Assembly (NCBI RefSeq): GCF_047511655.1
Contig: NC_133386.1
Coordinates: forward strand, 78,743,501-78,807,500
Length of the DNA stretch: 64,000 nucleotides
Direction of reading: 5' to 3'
DNA from: Castor canadensis
Taxonomy: Eukaryota > Chordata > Mammalia > Rodentia > Castoridae
A program made the position numbers and the translations under genes. The notes under the pieces are model-generated. The model did not search any database, was not told where the DNA came from, and saw only the letters and a list, made by a program, of their open reading frames with translations. Shown here piece by piece: positions 1 through 11,175 of the stretch. Numbering within the stretch: the stretch's first letter is position 1; every line of letters starts with the position of its first letter.

Positions 1-1685
1 TGTGACTCACAAGGTCATGGTGAGCATCAATAACTAGCAAACAGATGGGAGGAGTGACCTCATTGCTTCTGCTTTCATTTTACTTGCCAAAACTCAATTA
101 TGTGGTTGTACTTAATTGCAAGGAAGGGTAAGAACTGTGGTCTAGCTCTGGGTGAAAAAGGAAAAAGAAATAGATTTGGTTAATAGAAAGCATTGATTTT
201 GCTCATTGAATTCTTGACATCTCACCAATAAAACGAGGTTGTTGATAGCCTACTTCATAGGGTGAGTGCTATAACTTGGATAAGTGACATTTGAGTTCCA
301 GTTACATTTTCTCATAATGGAAAAATGGAGTTAATTCTACTAATCACCTACCTGCATTCACTTCCTTTTTTCTTCCACACTCTGGCTATCTTTCATTAAA
401 AAAAGGTTTTGGCCTTGTCCTTTGCACTAAGTTAGAACTTAGTAGTCTTTTACTGTGCAACATGTATTCAGCAGCATTACATGGTAGCTGGTTTAAACTC
501 AATAGCCAAATTTAGTTTTTGTTTCTGTCCATAGCTTTCTTCCATTCTTTAGATACACTTGTTCCAAAAAATCTTTTTAATTTCCATCAAACTAACTAGG
601 CTCCATACATACACTGTAGTCTTCTGATATATGGACACTAAAGATGAAGGAGGCCTTCCTGGTCTTCTTAAATTCTTGGATTTATTATTTCCTCATCAAA
701 AAACTTAATTTTTAGGAATACAAAATGTCTATAATTGAATTAGCCTGGATTCTTATTAATTTATTAGGCAAACACTGAAGATAATGATGCTCACATCATC
801 TAGAAATGCCAGACAGTTCCTGGTGATAGACTTGAAGAAATTACTCTCTTCTCCCAGGATAGGTACTAACATGTCAAGCTCTTTAAACTAATACATCATG
901 ATAACCAGTGCTTTTAAAAATACTGAATGCTGCATAATGAAGATACAGAAACTGAGATAGTCTCAGCAATACTTCACCCTAATTGTCACACGACTAAAAG
1001 CCTGGAATCCCCCAACAGCTGGAAGCTGCTGCCATGGAAACCCTAATGTTCCATCATGAGAGAGATTAAAAATTGAGACTATTAATGAACCCAACAGTAG
1101 TTTGCATGTTTCATTAGTAAAAAATGCCATCATTCGAAGGCTCAGGGGAATTGAGTTTTTGATTGATGCTTTTTATTCTTTATTAAAATGGTCCAAGCAT
1201 AATTTGGATGGTATAACAAAGAAAGAAAACTGAGGAGGAATAAGGACATTTTAGCAAATCAATTGTGACTTTTTCCTGACCTTCTACTGGCCAATTGCTT
1301 AGTTGGGCACAGGTCAGGCTGCAGGAAGGGCAGGAAATGAGGAAGAAGACAATTTCAGACTCCATTAAATTCCAGAGCAGGTTCTTCATGAAACCCATGT
1401 ACAATGTGGGGAAGGAGAGGAAATAACATCCAACACAATGTAGTACAGCAACATTTGAAATCCTGAAGGGCACAACCCATTATTAGAATGGATCATAAAA
1501 CAAATTCAATGAGTCCCAGCAAGCATTTATTAAAAATGGGATGGAATAAAATCAAAAGGAAATTATTGAAAGGTGTTCCACATTGTTAGGATAGGTATTA
1601 GCTTCTAAAACTCATTATTTGGCTTATAATGTAAAGTTATTTCCTATTGTGAAGAATGACCAAAAAAACTTTGAAAAATGTGTTG
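1..1685. other. Unique intergenic DNA, no gene seen
   Basis: I see no gene and no recognisable repeat here. The only open stretch of note is 96 codons on the minus strand (1183-1473). It has no recognisable domain and no supporting exon structure, so it is best read as chance. Confidence 0.6.
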
Positions 1686-1689
1686 GTAG

Positions 1690-1935
1690 TACGTAGCTGT
1701 AAAGTTAGACCATCTGGATTTGACTCATGACTTTGTTACCTGCTAACTGTATGGGCAAGTCACTTAACCTTTCTATTCAATTATGTGCATATATGTAATA
1801 CAGGAATAATAATATCTATAATATAGGAATCTTATGACAACCATAGAATTTTTATAAAGAGCAAATAATGAAACCATGTAAACCACTTGGAATACGTTTG
1901 GCCTGTACCAAGTGCTCACATAAGAGTTAACTGTT
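1690..1935 (-). repeat. MIR SINE remnant
   Basis: The plus strand reads as the reverse complement of a MIR element. It has the run resembling gggcaagtcacttaacct, then an AT-rich centre resembling aataataatatctat, then a tail resembling accacttggaatacg..ctgtaccaagtgctcaca. MIR is an ancient tRNA-derived SINE mobilised by L2 and shared across mammals. The copy is heavily diverged, as expected. The family is recognised by motif order only. Confidence 0.75.
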
Positions 1936-2217
1936 GAAAGGATACCTTTGATTACTTGGAAGAATTATGTCTTTCAGTCACAGAACATGCCCATCTTTTT
2001 ATATTTGTATTTGTGGAATAAGGATAATTATTGCTGTTTTTAAAAGAGAATTATTATAAATTATCCTATTAGGCCACATGGTACACTGCATCTCCTAAAT
2101 AGTTCTTACAATTATTGTGTAGGTTTATTTATGTCTCTTGATATCAGAATCATAATGGGATCTACTGCATCATGAGGATCTTAGAGATACGCTATAAAGA
2201 CAAATGCAAATATTACA

Positions 2218-2310
2218 GATTTTTCTTTTCCTTTTTTTCTTTTTATTTATTTTTATTTTTTCTTTTATTCATATGTGCATACATTGTTTGGGTCATTTCT
2301 CCCCCCTTTG
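2218..2310 (-). repeat. L1 3'-end fragment, same type as at 60.3 kb
   Basis: A T-rich run (about 2218-2265) is followed by ttcatatgtgcatacattg and gggtcatttctcccccc. The same order appears at 60266-60327, where the copy is longer and flanked by a target-site duplication. Read on the minus strand this is the last part of an L1 3' UTR ending in poly(A). Only about 90 bp remain. Confidence 0.7.
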
Positions 2311-2767
2311 TTTTCTTAAGAATAAAGTTTTTTTTTGGTCAAGTTTCTCCTTAAGGGATGCATCCTTTCTGAATAAATCACTAGGATTCCATTTAGTTCG
2401 TCAAAACATTAATCCACTAATGGTGCCTGAAGGTTAATTCAGCCTCTGGAAATGACTGACCTGCTCCCAAAGGCCTATCTTGGGAGAACAGAGTTCTCTA
2501 AGTCAGACATGTGATACTGTCCTGGAAGAAACCATCATCAGAGAACAGCAAAGAGCCTGTGAGTTTATCACCTGGTTTTTCTGGTAGATGGTGCCTTTTG
2601 GGGTCTGAGTGTAGGGGTTATGTTATTTCCTAAGAAGAAAAGATATCTAAATGATTTCTGATGTAGTCTTTTAAGGCAATAAAACTAAAGGAATCTGTTG
2701 GGAATAGACATATTCTGGATGCTAAAAGTTTATGCTACTTTTGTCTGAATACTTTTGTTGGTTTGTT

Positions 2768-2866
2768 TTGGTGCATACACAGGGCCGTATGCTTGCTGGG
2801 TAGGTACTCTACTACTTGAACAACATACCCAGCCTTTTTTTGTTTTAGTTATATTTTGAGAATGTT
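2768..2866 (-). repeat. Truncated composite (ID-containing) SINE
   Basis: The plus strand shows the reverse complement of an ID-like tRNA-derived unit: tgcttgctgggtaggtactc, then ctacttgaac and an accc-agcc end. It is followed by the linker (ttttgttttagttatattttgag) that also follows the ID part of the fuller copy at 7790-8122. The B1-like part is missing, so the copy is broken. It abuts the L1 that starts at about 2890. Confidence 0.7.
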
Positions 2867-2889
2867 TTATATCTTTGTTTTCTGTAATT

Positions 2890-5800
2890 TAATTTAATTT
2901 TTGAATTACCATATATTAATAATACAAAGGGGTTTCATTATGATAATTCCATGGATGATGTGTACAGCATACTTTGAACAAGTTCATCCCCTCTATTATA
3001 TCTCCATGTCCTCCTTCCCTTTGTCCCTCCTTATTCAAAAGCTATTTGGTTGGTTTAGATATGCTTTCTTCATATATATAATATTTTATCCATTCATTGA
3101 TTGTTGGGTACCTTTGCAGATTCCTCAGTTTGCCTATTGTGAACAGAGCTGCAATAAATGGGTATTCAGGTATCTCTCTTATATATTTATTTACACTCCT
3201 TAAGATATTTGCCCAAGAGTGCTATGGCAGAGTCATAAGGTAAGTCTGTTTTTAGTTTTTGAAGGAGCTTCCATACTGATTTTCATAGTGGTTACCTTAA
3301 TTTGCATTCCTGCCAACAGTATGAGGGTTTCTTTTCCCCCAAATCCTCAGCAGGATTCATACAGTAGAAATACAAACAGCTCAATATATCCAAAGAGCTC
3401 AAAAATCAAATATACAAAGAGCTAAAAAATTAAACAGCAAAAGAATAAATGATCTAATTAATAAATGGGCAAATGAATTAAATAGTTCTCAGAAGAAGAA
3501 ATACAAATGGCTGATAAATACATGCAAAAACGTTCAACATCCTTAGTCATAAGGGAAATGCAAATAAAAACTACACTAAGATTCCATCTCACCCCAGTCA
3601 GATTGACAAGCTAGCCAGAACAATACAGCAAGAAAAAGAAATTCAAATAGGGAAGGAAGAAGTCAAATTATCCCAACTTTCAGATGATATGATCCTATGC
3701 TTGAAAGACCCTAAAGATTCCACTAACTAACTCCTAGATCTGATAAGCAACTTTGGTAATGTAGCAGGATATAAAATCAACATACAAAAAACCCCAGCAG
3801 TTTTCAATTTATTGACAATGAACAGATTGGAAAATAAATCAGGAAAACAATTCACAGTAGCCTTAAAAAATAAAGTACCTAGGTATAAACTCACCCAAGA
3901 AGGTGAAAGATCACTACAATGAAAAGGATAAAGAAAGAAACTGAAGAAGATAGCAGAAGATGGAAAGACTTCCCATGTTCACAAATTGGTAGAATTAGTA
4001 GCATGAAAATGGCTATACTACTGAAAGAAATCTACAGGTTCAATGAAATTCTCAGTAAAGTTCTAATGGCATTCTTCATAAAAAGAGAAAAGTCCTAAAA
4101 TTCATGTGAAATGTTAAAGGACCTCAAATAGCAAAGATAATTCTGATTTAAAAAACCAATGCTGGAGGCATCACAATACTGGACTTCAAATCATATTACA
4201 GCGCCATAGTAACAAAAATAGCATGGTATTGGCACAAAAAACAGACACACAGACCAATAGGACAAAATAGAAGACCCAGAAATAAAACCACACAGCTACA
4301 GCCATCTGATTTTTTACAAAGGAGCAAAACATATACTCTGGTGAAAAGATAGCTTCTCCAACAATGGTATTGGGAAATTGGTTATCTACATGCAGAAGAC
4401 CGAAACTAGACCCCTATCTCTCACTCTGTACAAAAATCAATGCCAAATGAATCACAGATCTTAATGTAAGATCTGAAACTTTGAAACTATTATAGGAAAA
4501 CAGAAAAAACTGTGGAAGGAATAGTAATGTGTAATTGTTTTCTGAAATGGATTCTGATTGATCAGGAAGTAATAACAAGCATTGACAAATAGGACTGCAT
4601 TATATTAGAAAGTTTCTGAACATCAAAAACATAACTATCAGAATCAAGAGACAACCTACAGAATGAGAGAAAAATCTTTCTATGCTATTCAATAGATAAA
4701 AGATTAGTATTGAATAAGAGTGGGAAGAGTGAACACTCTTGTCTTGTTCCTGATTTGAGAGGAAATGGTTTCAGTTTTTCCCATTTAATATATAGTCAAC
4801 ATCATATTAAATGGGAAAAACTGAAAACATTTCAGTTTTTATATGTATGTTGAGGTACATTCCTTCTATTCTTTGTTTCTTCAGAGCTTTTATCATGGAA
4901 GGGTGTTGAATTTTGTTGAATGCTTTTTCTGCATCAATTGAGATGATCGTATGATATTTTTGTCCTTGATTCTGTTTATGTGCTGTATTGCATCTATTGA
5001 TTTATGTATGTTAAAGCAGTTTCATTCCTGAAATGAAACCAATTTGATCATTGCTTATGATCTTTTAATGTGTTATTGAATTCAATTTGCCAGTATTTTA
5101 TTGAGAATCTTTGTGTCTATGTTCATCAAAGAGATTGGTCTATAATTCTTTTTGTTGTGTCTTTATCTGGTTTGAGAATGAGCATAATACTGGCTTCACA
5201 GAATGAGTTTGATAGTGTTCCCTTTCTATCTCATGGGGAAGTTTGAGAAGTATTGGTGTCAGTTCTTTAAAAGTCTCATAGAATCCAGCAGTGAATCCAC
5301 CCACCCAGTCCTGGACCTTTCTTATTGTAGACTCTCTATTACTGCATCAATCTCATTGTTTGTGTTATAGATCTATTTTAGTGGTTTATAACCTTTTCAT
5401 TCAATTTTGGTAGGTCAAATGCATCTAGAAATTTATCCATTTCTTCTAAAATTTCCTGTTTATTTGAATACAGGTTTTGAATGTATTACTTCATAATCCT
5501 CTGAATTTTATTGATATTTGTTGAGATATCCCTTTTTTCATCTCTAATTTTATTAATTTGGGTGTTTTCCCTTCTTTTAGTCAGATTGGCTAAATGTTTA
5601 TCAATGTTATCTTTTCAAAGTACCAACTTCTATTTCATTGATTCTTTGTATAGTTTTTCTTAGTCTCCACTTCATTAATTTCTGCCCCACTTTTTATTTC
5701 TTTCCATCTGCTAATTTTGGATTTGACTTGTTTTTGTTTTTCTAGGAACTTGAGGTGCCTAGAAAATCATTAGGCTCTTTATTTGAGATCTGTCTCCTTT

Positions 5801-6232
5801 TTTTTTTTTTTTTTTTTGGTGTAGTTGCTTATCGTTTTAAACTTTTCTGTCAGCACTACCTTTCCTGTATCCCATAAGTTCTGGTAGGTTGATTCTAGGA
5901 AGTTTTGGATTCCCCCTTTATTTCTACAGTGACCCACTGCTCATTCAATCCATATTCATGGATTTGAATATTTTCTATAGTTTCTTTTGCTGTTGAATTC
6001 GTTTGATTCCATCATGTTCTGATAGGATACAGAGAGTTGCTTCAAGACTTTTAAGACATGCTTTGTGTCCTAAGATATGATCTATCTTGAGGAAAGTTCC
6101 ACAGGTTGCTGAAGAGACAGTGTATTGTGCAGCTGCTGGATGAAATACTCTGTAGTTGTCTGTTAAGACTATTTGGTCTACAGTGCTATTTAATTATGAG
6201 GTTTCTTTGTCAATATTTTTTCTGGATGACCT
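2890..6232 (-). mobile_element. Rearranged LINE-1, mosaic of sense and antisense ORF2 pieces
   Basis: Four blocks of one L1 type can be followed. D (2890-3349) is antisense: the 3' end and the ORF2 C-terminal part. C (3350-3611) is sense: the ORF2 stretch just upstream of D. B (3612-4705) is sense: from just before the reverse transcriptase FxDD motif (cagatgatatgatcc, about 3682) to where C begins. A (4711-6232) is antisense: upstream ORF2, running up to about 30 bp before B. For a minus-strand insertion the expected order is D'-C'-B'-A'. Here C and B are each flipped in place. Classical twin priming gives one inversion; this copy needs two adjacent ones, or independent insertions. ORF2 is full of stops and indels, so no activity is expected. 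A 21-base T run lies at about 5798-5818. Confidence 0.85.
4762..4833. repeat. 30-bp-arm inverted repeat (foldback) inside the L1
   Basis: Left arm 4762-4791 and right arm 4804-4833 are reverse complements at 29 of 30 positions. The inner 23 bp are perfect and the loop is 12 bp. The left arm is antisense L1. The loop end and right arm repeat the same L1 stretch in sense, after which antisense L1 resumes. It looks like a local foldback copying event. The matching sense L1 stretch is also visible at about 55940-55985. Confidence 0.85.
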
Positions 6233-6455
6233 ATTCATGAGAGTTTTGCCTGAAGGCCAGCCTCAGATCATGATCCCTATAACCTATCCCTCCCTCATGG
6301 CTGAGATTACAGATATGAACCACCATGCCTAGTTTGTTGATTGAGATTGGTCTCACAAACTTTTTCAGGCCTATCCTCAAACCAGGATCCTCCCAGTCTC
6401 CACATCCTAAGTAGCTGGGCATATAGGCTTGCACGCCATACCTGGCCAGAATTCC
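6233..6455 (-). repeat. B1-like dimeric SINE without the ID part
   Basis: Read on the minus strand, two related modules follow each other. Each has a 7SL/B1-like core: ggccaggtatggcgtgcaag..cccagctacttagga..tgggaggatc, then a second unit starting ctaggcatggtggttcata. Each ends in a gaggc(c)..gcctga and gagacc-like segment. This is the B1-B1 part of the composite seen at 7790-8122, here lacking the terminal ID unit. It sits exactly at the edge of L1 block A. Confidence 0.75.
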
Positions 6456-6655
6456 TTTTTTATTAACATATATTAATGTATGAAGGAGTTTCATTGGGAT
6501 ATTTCCATGCATACATATAATGTAATTTGATCATATCCATCCCCTCTGTTACTTTCTTATACCTCTCCCCCTAACACACATTTTTACAACTATAATAGGT
6601 TTCATTATTCTATACTCATGCATGCATATAATGTAATTGGATCAATCCCCAGACA
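6456..6655 (-). mobile_element. L1 3'-end fragment (antisense)
   Basis: The stretch reads ttaatgtatgaaggagtttcattgggat, then catgcatacatataatgta..ttgatcatatcc and cccctctgttac. This matches the antisense 3' UTR of the L1 type seen at 2890 and, in sense, at 56960-57055. A second catgcatataatgtaattgg motif at about 6620 suggests an internal duplication. Only the 3' terminus is present. Confidence 0.7.
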
Positions 6656-6884
6656 TGTGAGAATGGACTCAAAAGCACAATCACATTCTGATTTCCACAG
6701 GTGTTGCAGTTAAGTATGTATCAAGTGACATGCATAGTTAGACTTGGAAATGACCTAATGGTACAATCTTCTCCCTGGCTCTATTTTAAAAGTAAGGGAA
6801 CTGTGGCCAGAGAGATTGGATGGGGTAGGGGGTTGATTATCATCAACAGCTGCCATTATCAATGATTATCAATGACAGCTGCCA

Positions 6885-7065
6885 ATTCTTGAGCACCCCC
6901 TACTGTAGCAGTACCAGGTACTACACTGAGTGCTTATGTCCGTGAGCTAATTGAATACCAAACACGATTCTCTAATGCAGGAATTTCAACTCCTATTTTC
7001 AGATTAAATTGAGGCTTTTAAAACTTGTGGGCTAAATTACCAAGGGTTGTATATCTGGTAATTAT
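6885..7065 (+). repeat. MIR SINE remnant
   Basis: The order of motifs fits plus-strand MIR: ccaggtactacactgagtgc, a variable centre with gtgagctaattgaat, then ctcctattttcagatta and tgggctaaattaccaaggg. It is strongly diverged. Confidence 0.6.
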
Positions 7066-7419
7066 TCTAGCATGTTTGCTCCAATGATTGACAATAGAAA
7101 TTTTCAATCCATAGATCCCACTGCTTTTTTACTTTCAGTCACCTGCCCACCTCCACCCTTAAAATCTTTCCTAAGTTTCTAGACTTGCTTTCTTTTCTTC
7201 ATTTTTAAACCAATCTCTTACAGAGTCGTTACTCTTTCCCCCTCCCTGCACTGGGTTCACCTGGAGAAATGCCACACCTGGCTACACCCAGTGTTCTGCC
7301 AGTCCTCCCCTATTAAGCCACCTTCATCATCCTGCAACCCGGTTCACCCTCTGTCCCTCTGGATCTTTTTCCTCCATCTAGAATCTATCCCCTTATCCAG
7401 CTTTCCACAGCTGCCCCTC

Positions 7420-7789
7420 CGAGTCCAACCCACCATCATCTCTTGCCTAAACTCCTGCAGTAACCTCTCAGAAATGTCCCTAGTTCCACTTGTGCCCTCA
7501 GCTGTTCTTTTAAACAGTTATTCAAATCATCACATCCATGTACTTCAAACCTTCTAGTGGTGGGCCACTGGCTATAGAATAAAACCTATGGACCATCATG
7601 ATCAAGCCCCCTTTGCCAATTTTAGCTCAGCTCACATCATTGTCCTTGTTGCTCCCTATGTCCTACCCCATTGTCTATCTCTTTGTTCCTTGGACTGTCT
7701 GAGCTTGCTCCAGCCTCCCTGTTTCAGGGCATTTGCATTTGACATTTCTTCCATCTAATAGCTCTTTTGCCAGACCATAGCTTACCTGA
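7420..7789 (+). repeat. L2 LINE fragment, part 1
   Basis: This looks like the 3' portion of L2: acccaccatcatctcttgcctaaa..ctcctgcagtaacctc, taaacagttattcaaatcatcaca, agaataaaacctatggacc and cctgtttcagggcatttgcat. These match the usual order (variable lead, then 'gatcatgtcact', then 'cagggcctttgcac'). The element continues after the SINE at 8123. The 88-codon ORF at 7291-7557 falls partly in this repeat and is not a gene. Confidence 0.7.
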
Positions 7790-8122
7790 CTCCTTTTTTG
7801 TTTTTTGGTGGTGCTGGGGTTTGAACTTCGGACCCTGTGCTTGCTAGGCAGGTGCTCTTCCACTTGAGCCATGCCCCCAGTCCATTTTTGCTTTAGCTAT
7901 TTTTCAGATAGAGTCTTGCATTTTTGACTTGGCTAGCCTCAGATTGAAATCCTCCTACCTAGCCTCCCACATAGCTGAGATCACAAGTGTGTCCACCATA
8001 TCTGGCTTATTAATGTATATGGATTTTTGATAACATTTTGCCAGGTTGGCCACAAGTCATGATCCTCCAATCTCTACCTCCCAATTAGCTGGAATTTCAG
8101 GTGTGTGCCTAACCATGTGGCT
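7790..8122 (-). repeat. Full composite SINE: B1-like dimer plus ID-like unit
   Basis: On the minus strand the copy runs from a B1-like module (7SL-derived, with ccagctaattgggaggtaga) through a second diverged B1-like module. It ends in an ID-like tRNA-derived unit: gggggcatggctcaagtgg, gcacctgcctagcaagcaca, then the RNA polymerase III B-box-like gttcaaaccccagc and a short A-rich end. It is the most complete copy in the window and a useful reference for the broken ones. It split an older L2. Confidence 0.85.
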
Positions 8123-8215
8123 TCTTGTTGTCACTCAAGTCTCAACTCAGATCTTACTTCCTCTGAGAGGCCTTCCCTGGATATTCAGTGTAAGAGGCTT
8201 CATATGTGGTAAAGA
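8123..8215 (+). repeat. L2 LINE fragment, part 2
   Basis: The text resumes the L2 interrupted at 7789: tcactcaagtctcaactcag, atcttacttcctctgagagg and ccttccctgg. The family's usual continuation after 'cagggcctttgca' is this 'tcaggtctcagctcaaatgtcacctcctcagagaggccttccctg' segment. The joined order supports a single old L2 split by a younger SINE. Confidence 0.75.
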
Positions 8216-9945
8216 GGTCAAAGAGAGCTGATGACTTAGATCAGAACGGCGTTTTGTCCCCTTATTCTTATGTCCTTTCCATTGCCCAATACTATTTCCA
8301 AAAACTTTTTTTACTTAAAGCACAGGAACCTGATCCAAATCTTTCAGATTATCACTTTGATCAGGGATTATAATACTCCAGTGGTGCAAAAGGCAGAATT
8401 TCCTTCTGTGACTCCTCAGTGTTGGATGTTCTGCTGCTGGCTGCTCCTGGAGCCTGAGGTCAGGTCTGCTGTCAGCTGGCTCACGACTCTGCTGGCAGAT
8501 GGCAGCATTGGGACCAGCTGTACAAACATGTGTAAATACTTGTCTAGTGTGGTCAGAGGAGAAACTTCATGCCTCACTGGTATATCTGCAATTTTTATCT
8601 TCACAGTGTCAACTCTTATGTCATAATGACCAATTGTCATTGGTCATTGAGTGTGCCTATGTGTACACACTCAAAAATAAATGCTGCCTTTTATTAAAGG
8701 TTTGCTCTGTGCTGGCTGATTTTACCTATATTGTTCCGAAGGTTCAGAGAAGTGGAAAAATATACTTAAGTTTCCATCTGAATGATGCCAGAGCCTGTGT
8801 TCTTTCTGGAACATTGTGCTGCTTTTCAAATATATATGTATTTGAGGAGATGTCCTTTAGGTATAATTTGCAGTTAGCGCTTTCTGTCTCTCTTCCACCC
8901 CTTTCCACAATCTTGGCATCCCTGAAATGATGTTCCCTGCTCCTCCACGTTTCTTAGATTGCAAACAAGTGTATGAAAATAGGGCCCACCCAAAAGTGGT
9001 TAAGGAAAAAAAGTAGATTTTTATTTAATTAGAGAAACTTAGTCCAACTGAGGAGGAAGAAAAGAATGGGGAAGATTTTATAGAGTCTTACATGATGTTC
9101 CTCATCAAATCACATCATATAAATGCCCACTTCCTTCTACTGATGTGTTAACTCCTTTTCAGCTGATTCCTTGCCTGAATATTACTGCACCCACCTGCAC
9201 CTGATCCTGACTCTCGGTTGACAGTAACCGGCCCATGTAAGGACTCACTCTGATCTTAGTTTCATGAATACAGATTCTAACAAGTAGAACAAGCCATTTC
9301 AAACCCAATATCAGGACACAGTTTTGATAATGAGAGTCCACTCACTGTTACATGACTGAGGGTATATTCTTCTCTAAAGATTTCTCAATTCTTTTCGAGT
9401 ACAAAACATTAAGATAAAGTCATGACTTTTTTTTTCTAACTGCATGATCAGGCTGGAGTGCCTGGCCACTGATCCTGCTTCCGAAAAGTTGCTTTCTGTG
9501 TGTTTTGGGCAATTATCATCACTCATCATTTTCTTGGCATGGATTTTATTTGCTGGGAAAGCTAGTTAGAAGCTCCCATGCCTTGCTTTGTGACCCAGAC
9601 AGGTAAGAGAAAGTCAACATCTCTGCACTGCACATCACCAGAACAGCAATCTAGCGGCATTGATTAGTAGGAACAGCAGGTAGACACTTTAAAATTATAT
9701 TGCAAATGTTAAAATCCTTTCTTTTAAAAATACTGTGTAGTCCCCCTTTTAAAAAATCATGGTGTAGACACCTCTAGAAAACTCAGTAGTGAAGTTTGTA
9801 CTAGGATAAATGTGAAACATAGCTGAAATAAAACCAACTACCAAAGCAATGAAAAGCTAGATAGGAAAAAATATTTGCATTTTTATCTTCCAACTTGAAG
9901 TTGAATTAAATTATCTTGATGACCCTTCAACTCTGCTTTGATAAT
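8216..9945. other. Unique intergenic DNA, no gene seen
   Basis: ORFs of 118 codons (8270-8626) and 143 codons (8499-8930) overlap in different frames. Neither shows a recognisable domain or splice structure. No repeat is recognised with confidence. Confidence 0.5.
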
Positions 9946-9949
9946 GTGT

Positions 9950-10490
9950 CTGGGATGTTTTATCTTCTGTGCTACTTATCTGTTGTCTCTCAGTTCCATA
10001 CCTGCCCTTCTCTATTTTGTTCTGTACTGCTGGTGTTATATTTCCCAGGCTCCTTGGTCACCTGTCTTCCCATTAGGTTCTGCCAATGGGCGGCACTGGT
10101 ATTGGACCAGAATACAGAAGGAGGAGAGGATTCTGCCTCCGGCTCCAATTCCATGGCAGGGACTGGCTGTTGCTGGTAATTTCTGAGGGTGGACAAAAGC
10201 TAAGGGGTTCCCTGGCAGAGCCACCTTCACAGGTTGTCCAGGCTTGGCAATGAAGATACCCCTCTGGAAGTTCCAGCCCTGGTCATGATGACTTTAGTAT
10301 TGACAGTGACAGCATCTCTAGCAGAAAGGCAACAGGTGCAAGCCAATACCATAAACCACAGGCACAGCAACTTCCTCATCTTCAGCTACTCCTTTTTCTC
10401 CTCCTCTAACCCTGCCAACATATTTGTAGCCAAACTCTTTATTTGAAATACATACTATGGGCTCTATCAGATTCTGACTGATAAGTCTGA
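9950..10490. repeat. Ancient L1M-type 3' region (tentative)
   Basis: Several diverged blocks occur in the order I associate with old mammalian L1 3' sequences: ttcccaggctccttggtcac, tctgccaatgggcggcactg, then far downstream ctctttatttgaaatac and gattctgactgataag. The overlapping 60-90 codon ORFs on both strands have no domain and are treated as chance. The family name is from memory. Confidence 0.45.
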
Positions 10491-10629
10491 GAACAAACCA
10501 CTTCAACATTGAAGTGGCAGCTCATTGATTTTGAGTTTTAAATATTAAAGGACAATATGTTTTGTTTTAAAATATTCATCTACTGGGTCTTTTATTTAAA
10601 TATTTGTAGTAGAAAGTAATAAAAATAAC

Positions 10630-10800
10630 TGACTACTCAATGTTTACTATGTGTTAGGCACTGTTCTGAGCTTATCCCACTTGATCATGAGGAAAGTGAG
10701 GCACAGAGAGGTTAATTACATCTATAAGAACCACTGCCACCCATAGGGGAGGGCCAGGATTGAACCCGTAACTACCTGATTGCAGCCCGAACATGTACTC
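10630..10800 (+). repeat. MIR SINE remnant
   Basis: Good plus-strand MIR motifs: ctatgtgttaggcactgttc, cacttgatcatgaggaaagtg, gaggcacagagaggttaatt, then gggccaggattgaacccg near the 3' end. This is one of the better-preserved MIRs in the window. Confidence 0.85.
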
Positions 10801-10974
10801 ATTATGGGGTATTGCCAACAACTGCTCTGTGTTCTAACTGAATGTAAGTTATAGATCACACTTTGGTTGAAGCAGTCTTTTATGAAAAGTTTTGCAAGTG
10901 TGCCTCTTGAGATTACTTCAGGAGTTGGACATTTCTAGGAATGGTTTAAAGAATGTAAACTAGAGTTGCATGTG

Positions 10975-11085
10975 GATTGTAAGCTCCGTGAATCCAGAAA
11001 CGATTCTTGACTTGTTCCTTACTGAATCTCCAACACATAGCATAGTTTCTGACACATCTGAAGCTGAAATAATGTATTTATATGA
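10975..11085 (+). repeat. L2 LINE 3' end
   Basis: Reads as the terminal part of L2: ggattgtaagctccgtgaat, cttgttccttactgaatctc, aacacatagcatagtttctg, and a diverged 'aataaatgtttg'-like end near 11080. It lies directly after a MIR, a common pairing of old repeats. Confidence 0.6.
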
Positions 11086-11127
11086 CAAATGTTTGCAGAA
11101 CAGATGTTGAGGCAATAAATAACAAAT

Positions 11128-11175
11128 CATATATATTATATATAATATATGTAATATATATAACATATATAACAA
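11128..11175. repeat. AT-rich dinucleotide tract
   Basis: An imperfect (TA)n run with tatatattatatataatata-type interruptions. It is a simple sequence without further structure. Confidence 0.9.

Noticed and set aside
8499..8930. 143-codon ORF
   Set aside because: Overlaps a different-frame ORF of similar length, with no domain or conserved motif.
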